Part shown: one piece after another, positions 1-6,134 of the stretch
Position numbering within the stretch: position 1 is the first letter of the stretch
Layout: every line of letters starts with the position of its first letter
NCBI GenBank assembly: GCA_024691065.1
Contig: JAILOA010000019.1
Span: 1-6,283 of the forward strand
Reading direction: 5' to 3'
Length of the DNA stretch: 6,283 bases
Origin: Lachnospiraceae bacterium
GTDB taxonomy: Bacteria > Bacillota > Clostridia > Lachnospirales > Lachnospiraceae
Notes under the pieces: model-generated
What the model was told of the DNA's origin: nothing
Seen by the model: only the letters and a program-made list of their open reading frames with translations
The model's database searches: none
Position numbers and translations under genes: made by a program

Positions 1-3000
1 TGGATAAGATTAATGAACGAATTGAGAGCGGAGAAATAATCGAACAGAAGGCGTGGGAGATGATAAAAGAGCTAAACTCCTACAGCGAAGAGCGACTTAA
101 CAGCGTTGCATTGATAAATGCAGAGAGAGAATATACTTACCGACAAATGTTCCGCTTGTGGGATAATTACGCTGAGGTGTTTTCGGCATTAGGAATAACT
201 GAAGCAAATAACTCCAGGGTGGGGCTTATATCTTCGAATGATATGGAATCGACAGTTACATTTTATGCTTTAAATATGATGAATGTATCGGTAGTTATGC
301 TTAGTCCGTTAGAAGATGCCAACAGTGAAAGATTCAAAATGGCAATTAAAAAGCTGGGAATCACAGATATTCTTTTAGCTGAAAGAAATATAACCGAAAG
401 AGCACTTTCATCGGTAATGAAAATTAAAAATGAATTGGACATTAAAAATGTTATTATACTTGATACTGTTATCGGCGGCTTGTTAGCAACCGAACATGAT
501 ATAATAAAAGCAAATATTAAATATAACAGACTCAAACAATTCCAAGGAGTCCTTTTTATGAGGGAGCTATTAGTTAAGTATGAGGCTTATCCTATAGCTT
601 ATGGAAGTAAAAAACAGGATAGTGCGGCCGTGGTTGTTCACACGTCAGGCACTACAAGTGGCATTCATAAACCTATACCACATTCGGACAGAGGAATGAA
701 TGCGGCTGTTATCAGGATTTTAAAACATGAGAAATTTAGTCATTTGCGCAATAGAGCAAGGATATTGCTGATGATGGAAGAGTTGTCAGCCAGTTATGCA
801 ATGTTTGATATGGTACATTTGCCATTGGCATTTAGCGGGAGCGTTGTATTTCCATGTAAGTCTATTTTTGCAAATAAGTTAGCATTCTATGCTATTGAAA
901 AATATAATGTTAATGTTTTGATAGACGGTATTTTCTTAGTAACCCATAATCTTAAAAGAAATAAAGACTGTAATTTATCCAATGTGGAGTTGCTTATTTG
1001 CGGAGGTACATATGTTACGAAAGAGCTTTATGAAGATGCAATCCGGTGTTTGAAAGAACGTAATAGTCAAACTAAGATATTGGTTGGATATGGATTGTCT
1101 GAAGCAGGTGGTGCCTGTATAATTTCGGATCCGGATGTAGAAGGTGAAAACTCTATAGGTTATCCTCTGGAAGGGGTTAAGGTTAAGCTTTATGTCGAAG
1201 ATGAGGATAAATATTATGATCCGGCTGAGGGCCCAAGAACAGGTGTTTTATTTTTATCTTCAAAATCCGTTAGTTGCGGAAAAATCGGAGATGAAGTATT
1301 TTTCGAGAATACATTGATAGATGGAGAAGAATATTTGAATACCTACGATTTGGTAAGAGTTGATGAAAATGGATGCTTCTACTATGTTGGAAGAATGGAT
1401 AAATATTTTATAAATAACGAAGGTGTTCGTTTTGATGCCGGATTGGTTGAAACATCATTTTCAGAGCAGAAGGATATAGAGATGTGCGGAATGGTTCCGA
1501 TTTATGATAAGATAATTCACGATACCGTTCCGGTTTTATATATTCAAACTAAGAATACCAATTCGAATGATGTGATAATTGTTAAAAATGCATTGAAAAA
1601 TGCATTTATCAAAGATAATGTAATTGAAAAGTCTAATTTACCTTATAGATGTATGATTTGCGAAAGCCTTCCAACGAATTCCATGGGAAAGGTTGATACA
1701 TATAAGATTCTTACAGAGGGAGTTGAAGGTAATTGTTATGTAGTTGTACCTAAAAAGGTGAAGGATGAGCTTGTTGATATAGATCTTGTTTATATTCAGA
1801 AAGATATGGGATTAACTCCTGATAATCCTTTAACTTTCCAAGTGATTCCTGATGAACTTAAAGATGATTTTAGAATGGATGGTAATAGATTTGGAAATAT
1901 TGGAGGAAATAATATGATGCAGATTTTTATGGATATGATGTCGGGAATGCAACAGTTTTGGGCACAGGGACAGATGCCGGGAATGCCGCCGCATCCACAT
2001 ATGTTTGGCCAGGCACCGCAGGGACAGGCACCGGGAATGCCGCCGATGGGACAGATGTTTGAAATGTTTAAAAATATGATGCCACCACAGGGGCAGGCGC
2101 CACAGGGCCAGGCACCGCAGGGACAGGCACCGCAGATGCCGGGAATGCCACCGTTTGGGGCACAGGGACAAATGCCTTATGGGGATTATAGCCAGGTGCC
2201 ACAAGGACAGGCATCGCAGATGCCGCCAATGGGACAGATGTTTGAAATGTTTAAGAATATGATGCCACCAATGGGAGCGGCACCACAAGGGCAGGCACCG
2301 GGAATGCCGTCGATGGGACAGATGTTTGAAATGTTTAAAAGCATGATGCCACCACAGGGACAGGCGCCACAGGGGCAAGCGCCTGGAATGCCGCCAATGG
2401 GACAGATGTTTGAAATGTTTAAAAATATTATGCCGCCACAGGGGCAGGCACCACAGGGTCAGACGCCAGGACAGCCGCCACATCCACACATGTTTGGTCA
2501 GGCGCCTAAGGGGCAAGCACAACAGGGACAGATGCCTTATGGGGATTATAGCCAGGCGCCACATGGACAGGCGCCGGGAATGCCGCCGATGGGACAGATG
2601 TTTGAAATATTTAAAAATATTATGCCGCCACAGGGGCAGGTACCGGGAATGCCACCGATGGGACAGCCACCGATGCCAGGAATGCCACCAATGGACCCGC
2701 ATCCACATATGTCGGGGATGCAACCACAGGGACCGCATCCACATATGTTTGGACAGGCACCTCAGGGCCAAGTACCTGGAATGCCAACAATAGAACAGAT
2801 GTTTGAAATGTTTAAGCATATGATGACACCACAGGGGCAGGCTCCGCTGGCACCAGGAATGCCACCAATGAGCCCGCATCCGCAGATGCCTATGATACCA
2901 CCAATGGGAGTAGCACCGATGGGCCCGCATCCACAGACTCCCATGATGCCACCAATGGGAGTAGCACCGATGGGCCCGCACCCACAGATGCCTATGATGC

Positions 3001-3377
3001 CACCAATGGGCCCGCACCCACAGATGCCGGTAATACCGCCAATGGGTCCGCATCCACAGACTCCTATGATGCCACAGATGGGAATGCCACCAATGGGACC
3101 ACATCCACAGACTCCTATGATGCCACCAATGGGACAGCCACCGATGCCAGTAATGCCACCGATGGGACAGCCACCGATGCCGGGAATGCCACCAATGAGC
3201 CCGCAGCCTCAGGCACCGGAAACTAAAACAACGGGAAATGAATCAGAAGAAGGAGAAAAAATAACAGAAAATAAAGATCAGGGAAAATCAATGGAACCAC
3301 CAAATATGTTTGCAATTGCTGAGTTCCTGCGTAGATTTTTCAATGCATCTCCAATAGATTACGACTACAAAGATTAA
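1..3377 (+). CDS. Adenylate-forming (AMP-binding) enzyme with long Pro/Gln/Met-rich repeat tail, 5' end at window edge
   Basis: Probable acyl-adenylating ligase that activates a carboxylate with ATP; the substrate and the acceptor (CoA or a carrier protein) are unknown. Residues are counted from the ATG at 60. Motifs seen: A3-like TSGTTSGIHK at 195-204, one residue longer than the usual TSGTTGxPK; A5 YGLSE at 344-348; A7 TYDLV with Asp430; A8 GRMDKYFINNEGVR at 444-457; A10 PTNSMGK with the expected catalytic Lys544. The enzyme part ends near residue 560. After a ~60-residue linker, residues 619-1053 are low-complexity repeats, followed by an acidic stretch and a short predicted helix (FAIAEFLRRFF). 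No signal peptide or membrane segment is visible, so it is probably cytosolic. The frame is open upstream of 60 and reads protein-like sequence (DKINERIESGEIIEQKAWE). The codon straddling the left edge ends in TG, so the true start may be exactly there; the ATG at 60 has only a weak AAGG ahead of it. The hydrolase gene follows after 20 bp. The family call is firm; the role of the tail is unknown. Confidence 0.88.
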   Translation, partial: DKINERIESGEIIEQKAWEMIKELNSYSEERLNSVALINAEREYTYRQMFRLWDNYAEVFSALGITEANNSRVGLISSNDMESTVTFYALNMMNVSVVMLSPLEDANSERFKMAIKKLGITDILLAERNITERALSSVMKIKNELDIKNVIILDTVIGGLLATEHDIIKANIKYNRLKQFQGVLFMRELLVKYEAYPIAYGSKKQDSAAVVVHTSGTTSGIHKPIPHSDRGMNAAVIRILKHEKFSHLRNRARILLMMEELSASYAMFDMVHLPLAFSGSVVFPCKSIFANKLAFYAIEKYNVNVLIDGIFLVTHNLKRNKDCNLSNVELLICGGTYVTKELYEDAIRCLKERNSQTKILVGYGLSEAGGACIISDPDVEGENSIGYPLEGVKVKLYVEDEDKYYDPAEGPRTGVLFLSSKSVSCGKIGDEVFFENTLIDGEEYLNTYDLVRVDENGCFYYVGRMDKYFINNEGVRFDAGLVETSFSEQKDIEMCGMVPIYDKIIHDTVPVLYIQTKNTNSNDVIIVKNALKNAFIKDNVIEKSNLPYRCMICESLPTNSMGKVDTYKILTEGVEGNCYVVVPKKVKDELVDIDLVYIQKDMGLTPDNPLTFQVIPDELKDDFRMDGNRFGNIGGNNMMQIFMDMMSGMQQFWAQGQMPGMPPHPHMFGQAPQGQAPGMPPMGQMFEMFKNMMPPQGQAPQGQAPQGQAPQMPGMPPFGAQGQMPYGDYSQVPQGQASQMPPMGQMFEMFKNMMPPMGAAPQGQAPGMPSMGQMFEMFKSMMPPQGQAPQGQAPGMPPMGQMFEMFKNIMPPQGQAPQGQTPGQPPHPHMFGQAPKGQAQQGQMPYGDYSQAPHGQAPGMPPMGQMFEIFKNIMPPQGQVPGMPPMGQPPMPGMPPMDPHPHMSGMQPQGPHPHMFGQAPQGQVPGMPTIEQMFEMFKHMMTPQGQAPLAPGMPPMSPHPQMPMIPPMGVAPMGPHPQTPMMPPMGVAPMGPHPQMPMMPPMGPHPQMPVIPPMGPHPQTPMMPQMGMPPMGPHPQTPMMPPMGQPPMPVMPPMGQPPMPGMPPMSPQPQAPETKTTGNESEEGEKITENKDQGKSMEPPNMFAIAEFLRRFFNASPIDYDYKD
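2052..2831 (+). repeat. Six copies of the QMFEMFKNMMPP short-helix motif
   Basis: Copies begin at nucleotides 2052, 2235, 2319, 2403, 2595 and 2796 (residues 665, 726, 754, 782, 846 and 913). The spacing is 61, 28, 28, 64 and 67 residues. The motif is almost invariant: QMFEMFK followed by NMM, SMM, NIM or HMM and then a proline. Variants are FEIF in copy 5 and EQMFEMFKHMMTP in copy 6. Met and Phe alternate with polar residues, as expected for a short amphipathic helix ended by proline. A degenerate earlier copy (MMQIFMDMM) lies at residues 619-627. The 28-residue spacing and the ~64-residue spacing, which carries an added YGDYS segment, show two levels of duplication. Confidence 0.85.
2871..3212 (+). 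repeat. PHPQ / MPPMG tandem block
   Basis: Residues 938-1051 consist of short proline repeats in which PHPQ(M/T)P(M/V)(M/I)PPMG occurs six times, some copies spaced by VAPMG. The block closes with QPPMP(V/G)MPPM units and SPQPQ. It lacks the FEMF motif found upstream, so it is a distinct sub-region. The regular His and Met content is noteworthy, but no known metal-binding domain is recognised. Confidence 0.8.
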
Positions 3378-3386
3378 CATAAGTAT

Positions 3387-3391
3387 GGAGG
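3387..3391 (+). promoter_or_regulatory. Ribosome binding site of the hydrolase gene
   Basis: GGAGG lies 6 bases ahead of the ATG at 3398, within the 20-base gap after the stop codon of the upstream gene. This strong site fixes the hydrolase start and supports co-transcription without an internal promoter. Confidence 0.85.
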
Positions 3392-3397
3392 AAAAAC

Positions 3398-4300
3398 ATG
3401 ATTCCTGATTTTAGTATAATTTTCAATATGTTTGATAAAGATTCCGATAAAAAGCACAAAAAAAGAATTGAGGAAATGGAAGCTCAGTATCGGAATCCTG
3501 AAGGAATAGAAACAATATATGATATTACGATGACCGAAAAAAGGAAATTTCTCAAGGTTGATATTTATCGTCCTGCCGACTCGGATAATAAGCTGTCGCC
3601 CGTGGCAATTTTAGTTCATGGCGGAGGCCTGATGGTCGGTGACAGGAGGATGGTAAGGATTACCGCAAAGAGACTTGCAGGTCTCGGTTATCTCGTGTTT
3701 GTACCTTCCTACAGGCTTATGAAAGAAGCAACAGGTCCGGAGGAAATCTGTGATATTTTGCAGGCGTTTGCATTTATAAATCATGAATTGGAAAATTACG
3801 GAGGCGACCGCAATCGGGTTAATGTGATTGCGGAGAGCGCAGGCGTATTCCTGTCGGAATATGCCATTGCATCTATGAAATCCGCGAAGCTTAGGAAGAC
3901 AATTGGACTTCCAAAAGTGAATCTTCCGATCAATGCATTTGTATGTATAAGTGGAATGTTTTATACGACAAAAAAAGACATGCTTGGTGCATTTTATCCT
4001 GTTCAAATATATAAAAACAGGATGTTTGACTCTGAGTTTATGAAATGCATGAATCCCGAAAATCCGGAAGTTTTAGAGAATTTGCCACCGGTTCTGTTAG
4101 AAAGCAGTGAGCATGATTTTTTGAAATCGTATACAAAGAATTATGCAAATGCATTAAAAAGGGCCGGGCATTTATATAAAGGTATTTATTATAAGGGAAA
4201 TGAACAATTGACGCATGCATTTCCGTGTATACAACCGCTGTTACCGGAAAGTGTGCATTTCTTTAAGAAAATGGATGAGTGGCTTAAGACGTTTGAATAA
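3398..4300 (+). CDS. Alpha/beta hydrolase, HSL/carboxylesterase-like (HGGG type)
   Basis: A 300-residue probable serine hydrolase acting on an ester, thioester or similar acyl bond; the substrate is unknown. Visible motifs are the oxyanion-hole HGGGLMVG at residues 74-81, a YRL element after strand 4 (VPSYRL), the nucleophile elbow AESAG with Ser147 (a GxSxG variant with Ala in the first position), acid Asp240 in SSEHDF, and His273 in LTHAF. Order and spacing fit the alpha/beta-hydrolase fold-3 family, and the length is normal. No signal peptide is seen; the N-terminus is charged (DKDSDKKHKKRIEEME), so it is likely cytosolic. It lies 20 bp after the adenylate-forming gene and a terminator starts 13 bases after its stop, so the two form a complete 3' operon end. 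It could release or edit acyl products of the upstream enzyme (inference). Its last codons (MDEWLK..FE) recur at 6045-6074. Confidence 0.88.
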   Translation: MIPDFSIIFNMFDKDSDKKHKKRIEEMEAQYRNPEGIETIYDITMTEKRKFLKVDIYRPADSDNKLSPVAILVHGGGLMVGDRRMVRITAKRLAGLGYLVFVPSYRLMKEATGPEEICDILQAFAFINHELENYGGDRNRVNVIAESAGVFLSEYAIASMKSAKLRKTIGLPKVNLPINAFVCISGMFYTTKKDMLGAFYPVQIYKNRMFDSEFMKCMNPENPEVLENLPPVLLESSEHDFLKSYTKNYANALKRAGHLYKGIYYKGNEQLTHAFPCIQPLLPESVHFFKKMDEWLKTFE

Positions 4301-4306
4301 TTGATA
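4270..4306 (+). repeat. Left copy of gene-end direct repeat
   Basis: The last ten codons of the hydrolase gene plus 6 bases beyond its stop match 6044-6081. There are two mismatches over the first 31 bases and one single-base indel after the stop. The two copies bracket the repeat array and the ATPase gene. Confidence 0.75.
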
Positions 4307-4313
4307 CTACACT

Positions 4314-4360
4314 AAAAGTAGACACGGAACGGTAGAAAAAAACTCCCCGTGTCTACTTTT
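4314..4360 (+). terminator. Intrinsic terminator of the ligase-hydrolase operon
   Basis: A perfect 14-bp stem (AAAAGTAGACACGG at 4314-4327 pairing with CCGTGTCTACTTTT at 4347-4360) encloses a 19-base loop and ends in TTTT followed by CTT. It lies 13 bases after the hydrolase stop codon. Because the 5' arm begins AAAA, the same hairpin would also have a T-run on the opposite strand and could act in both directions. The loop is longer than usual, so efficiency is uncertain. Confidence 0.85.
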
Positions 4361-4380
4361 CTTGACTGGTACAAATTGAC

Positions 4381-4647
4381 GGTACAAGTATTGAAAAAAC
4401 TGCACCAAATGGCAAAATTAGTGTTGAAAAAAACTGCACTAAGTGGCAAAATCAGTGTTGAAAAAAACTGTACCAAATGGCAAAATTAGTGTTAAAAAAA
4501 ACTGCACCAACTGGCAAAATCAGTGTTGAAAAAAACTGCACCGAATGGCAAAATTAGTGTTAAAAAAAACTACACCAAATGGCGAAACAAGTATTGAAAA
4601 AACTGCACCAAATAGCAAAATTAGTGTTGAAAAAAACTGCTCCTGAT
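4381..4647 (+). repeat. Tandem array of ~8 copies of a 34-bp unit
   Basis: Units start at 4381, 4411, 4445, 4479, 4513, 4547, 4581 and 4614. Six are 34 bp, one is 33 and the first is a 30-bp variant. The consensus begins GGCAAAATTAGTGTTG, continues through an A7 run and ends CTGCACCAAAT. Units 3-4 and 5-6 pair as a 68-bp dimer (ATCAGTGTTG alternating with ATTAGTGTTA). Units 1-2 are repeated as units 7-8: 4384-4437 and 4587-4640 differ at one base in 54. There are no unique spacers, so this is not CRISPR. The period is not a multiple of 3, so it is not a protein repeat. With the terminator it fills the 380-bp gap between the hydrolase and ATPase genes. Confidence 0.92.
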
Positions 4648-4655
4648 GGTATTAT
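4627..4655 (+). promoter_or_regulatory. Predicted sigma-70-type promoter of the ATPase gene
   Basis: TTGAAA at 4627-4632 (5 of 6 to consensus), a 17-base spacer, and TATTAT at 4650-4655 (5 of 6), preceded by an extended -10 TG at 4647-4648. Transcription would begin near 4662, about 19 bases before the ATG at 4681 and just ahead of the ribosome binding site. The -35 box and most of the spacer come from the last 34-bp repeat unit. The -10 arises where the repeat sequence ends. Predicted from sequence only. Confidence 0.6.
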
Positions 4656-4668
4656 GTACTTAAAAATA

Positions 4669-4674
4669 AGGAGG
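4669..4674 (+). promoter_or_regulatory. Ribosome binding site that sets the ATPase start
   Basis: AGGAGG, within AAGGAGGG at 4668-4675, sits 6 bases before ATG 4681. The alternative in-frame ATG at 4579 lies inside the repeats, has no ribosome binding site and is upstream of the predicted promoter. The start at 4681 is therefore preferred. Confidence 0.9.
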
Positions 4675-4680
4675 GATAGC

Positions 4681-6018
4681 ATGTTTAAAAGAAAAGCCTA
4701 TGACTTGCTGACTGAATGGAAGGAAAAGTATTCAAACAAGTATGCAGCTATGCTTGAAGGAGCCAGGCGAGTTGGGAAAACAACCATTGCAGAGGAATTT
4801 GCTAAGAATAATTATAGAACGTATATTAAAGTGGATTTTGCAAATGTAAAAGAAGAGTTATTAAAGGTGTTTGATGATATTGCCTCTCTTGACTTGTTTT
4901 TTTTAAGGTTGCAAACAACTACAGGTGTGTCACTTTATCCGGGAGAATCCGTAATCATATTTGATGAGATTCAACGTGCTCCGCATGTCAGGCAGGCGAT
5001 AAAATACCTGGTTGCCGATGGAAGATACAGTTATATAGAAACCGGATCGCTGATAAGTATAAAGCAAAATGTATCAAATATTGTAATTCCATCAGAAGAA
5101 CATTTTATAAATGTTTATCCGATGGATTATGAAGAATTTATGTGGGCTACCGGGAACGATACATTTAATGCTCTTAGAGAATTATACAGGCAAAATGTTG
5201 CGATCGGTGAGGGTGTAAATCGAAAACTAATGAAGGATTTTCGCATATATATGGCTGTGGGCGGAATGCCACAGGCTGTTGAGGCATACGTAAATGGTTC
5301 GAATTTTGAAGAGATTGATAAGGTGAAACGCGGAATAATAAAGCTTTACGAGGAAGATTTTTACAAAATAGATAAATCTGGAAGACTTTCAAAAATGTAT
5401 AGCTCCATTCCCAATCAACTTAGTCAGAATAAGAAACGATTTATAATTTCAAATGCAACCGGAAAACGTACCACAGATAAGGATAGAGAAATATTTTCCG
5501 AACTGTTGGATTCGAAAACAGTATTGATATCATATAATACTCAAGATCCAAGCATATCCTTGAATGCCACGGCAGATTTAGATTCATATAAATTATATCT
5601 TTCTGATATAGGACTGTTTACAACAATGATATTTAACTCAGTTGATAAAATCGATACAAAGATTTACAGCAAGCTACTCAGTGATAAATTGGATGCAAAT
5701 CTGGGTTATATGTATGAAAATGTTACTGCCCAAATAATTACAGCCAATGGTAATAAGTTGTTTTATCATACATGGAAGAAAAATAACGGAACTAATCATT
5801 ATGAGGTCGATTTTATAGTAGCTTCCAATGCGAAGATAATACCAATTGAAATAAAATCTTCAAATGTAAATACTCATAAATCTATTGATGTATTTAATAA
5901 AAAATACTCTAAAAAGATTTTGAAAAGCTACCTGTTTTCTCAAAAAGATGTAGGACATAGAGAGCAGTTATTGTTCAAACCAATGTATATGTTACCTTTT
6001 GTTTTGGAAGAATTATAA
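4681..6018 (+). CDS. AAA-type ATPase with C-terminal DUF4143-like domain
   Basis: A 445-residue P-loop ATPase of the AAA_14/DUF4143 type, a widespread bacterial family of largely unknown function, often variable between strains. Visible motifs: Walker A GARRVGKT at residues 27-34; Walker B VIIFDEIQ with Asp95-Glu96; a sensor-like YIETGSL after it; and the family-typical MDYEEFMWA and GGMPQAV segments. Near the C-terminus, EVDFIV with Asp377 followed by IEIKSS with Glu390 and Lys392 gives the D-x(n)-ExK pattern of PD-(D/E)XK nuclease-like folds. Whether it cuts DNA is unknown. Length is normal and no frameshift is seen. No signal peptide or membrane segment is visible. It has its own promoter and ribosome binding site, and a terminator separates it from the upstream operon. 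Starting at 4579 would add 34 residues encoded by non-coding repeat DNA and looks wrong. No clear terminator follows. Confidence 0.9.
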   Translation: MFKRKAYDLLTEWKEKYSNKYAAMLEGARRVGKTTIAEEFAKNNYRTYIKVDFANVKEELLKVFDDIASLDLFFLRLQTTTGVSLYPGESVIIFDEIQRAPHVRQAIKYLVADGRYSYIETGSLISIKQNVSNIVIPSEEHFINVYPMDYEEFMWATGNDTFNALRELYRQNVAIGEGVNRKLMKDFRIYMAVGGMPQAVEAYVNGSNFEEIDKVKRGIIKLYEEDFYKIDKSGRLSKMYSSIPNQLSQNKKRFIISNATGKRTTDKDREIFSELLDSKTVLISYNTQDPSISLNATADLDSYKLYLSDIGLFTTMIFNSVDKIDTKIYSKLLSDKLDANLGYMYENVTAQIITANGNKLFYHTWKKNNGTNHYEVDFIVASNAKIIPIEIKSSNVNTHKSIDVFNKKYSKKILKSYLFSQKDVGHREQLLFKPMYMLPFVLEEL

Positions 6019-6043
6019 TGTCTTATAGTAAAGGGGTAATTGC

Positions 6044-6081
6044 AATGGATGAGTGGCTTAAGAAGCTTGAATAATATGATA
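6044..6081 (+). pseudogene. Remnant or duplicate of the hydrolase gene 3' end
   Basis: This stretch reads ATG to TAA as MDEWLKKLE (6045-6074) and matches the hydrolase C-terminus MDEWLKTFE. At nucleotide level 29 of 31 bases agree, and similarity continues a few bases past the stop with one indel. No homology is seen upstream of 6044, so only the gene end is present. It is either the relic of a second hydrolase copy or the distal direct repeat left by insertion of the ATPase cassette. An AAGGGG lies 8 bases before the ATG, so a 9-codon leader peptide cannot be fully excluded. Confidence 0.6.
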
Positions 6082-6134
6082 AGCTATACCGGATTAATCG
6101 ATGTTTGTATATTAAATAAAAGTATGCAAATTCA

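Larger units (their letters stand above)
1914..3218 (+). repeat. Coding low-complexity repeat region (Pro/Gln/Gly/Met/His-rich tail)
   Basis: This in-frame repeat region encodes residues 619-1053 of the AMP-binding protein. It is built from GQAPQGQAPGMPPM-type linkers, four PHPHM elements, six QMFEMFK-type motifs, two copies of GQMPYGDYSQ (near 2167 and 2526), and a final PHPQ block. It is visibly more GC-rich than the flanking AT-rich DNA. Unit copies are very similar at nucleotide level, including at third positions, which suggests fairly recent expansion. Unit lengths are multiples of three, so copy-number changes would keep the frame. The residue content predicts intrinsic disorder. Confidence 0.9.

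Noticed and set aside
263..535. 90-codon antisense hydrophobic open frame
   Set aside because: Lies opposite well-supported adenylation-domain coding sequence. Its hydrophobic content is what AT-rich antisense frames commonly give.
2410..2944. Other open frames inside the repeat tail (+ strand 2410-2793, - strand 2762-2944)
   Set aside because: Alternative frames of the same low-complexity sequence, rich in Arg/His or Gly/Ile/Cys, without ribosome binding sites.
1830..3104. Long antisense open frame of 424 codons on the - strand
   Set aside because: It mirrors the coding repeat region, where the biased codon set removes stop codons from the opposite strand. The product is Trp/His/Arg-rich nonsense with no start signal or domain.
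3611..4220. Antisense open frames over the hydrolase gene (3611-4006 and 4038-4220)
   Set aside because: Shadows of a gene with an intact catalytic triad; no start signals or recognisable domains.
4381..4647. CRISPR array
   Set aside because: The 34-bp units are directly contiguous with no unique spacers, and no cas gene is nearby.
5174..5392. 72-codon antisense open frame inside the ATPase gene
   Set aside because: Shadow frame without a ribosome binding site or protein-like features.
6014..6019. TATAAT at the end of the ATPase gene as a promoter for downstream genes
   Set aside because: No acceptable -35 box at 16-18 bases upstream, and it overlaps the stop codon, so it is likely chance in AT-rich DNA.
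6045..6074. Nine-codon ORF MDEWLKKLE as a leader-peptide gene
   Set aside because: It has a possible AAGGGG ahead, but its near identity to the hydrolase gene end is better explained by duplication or a remnant. No attenuator hairpin follows it.
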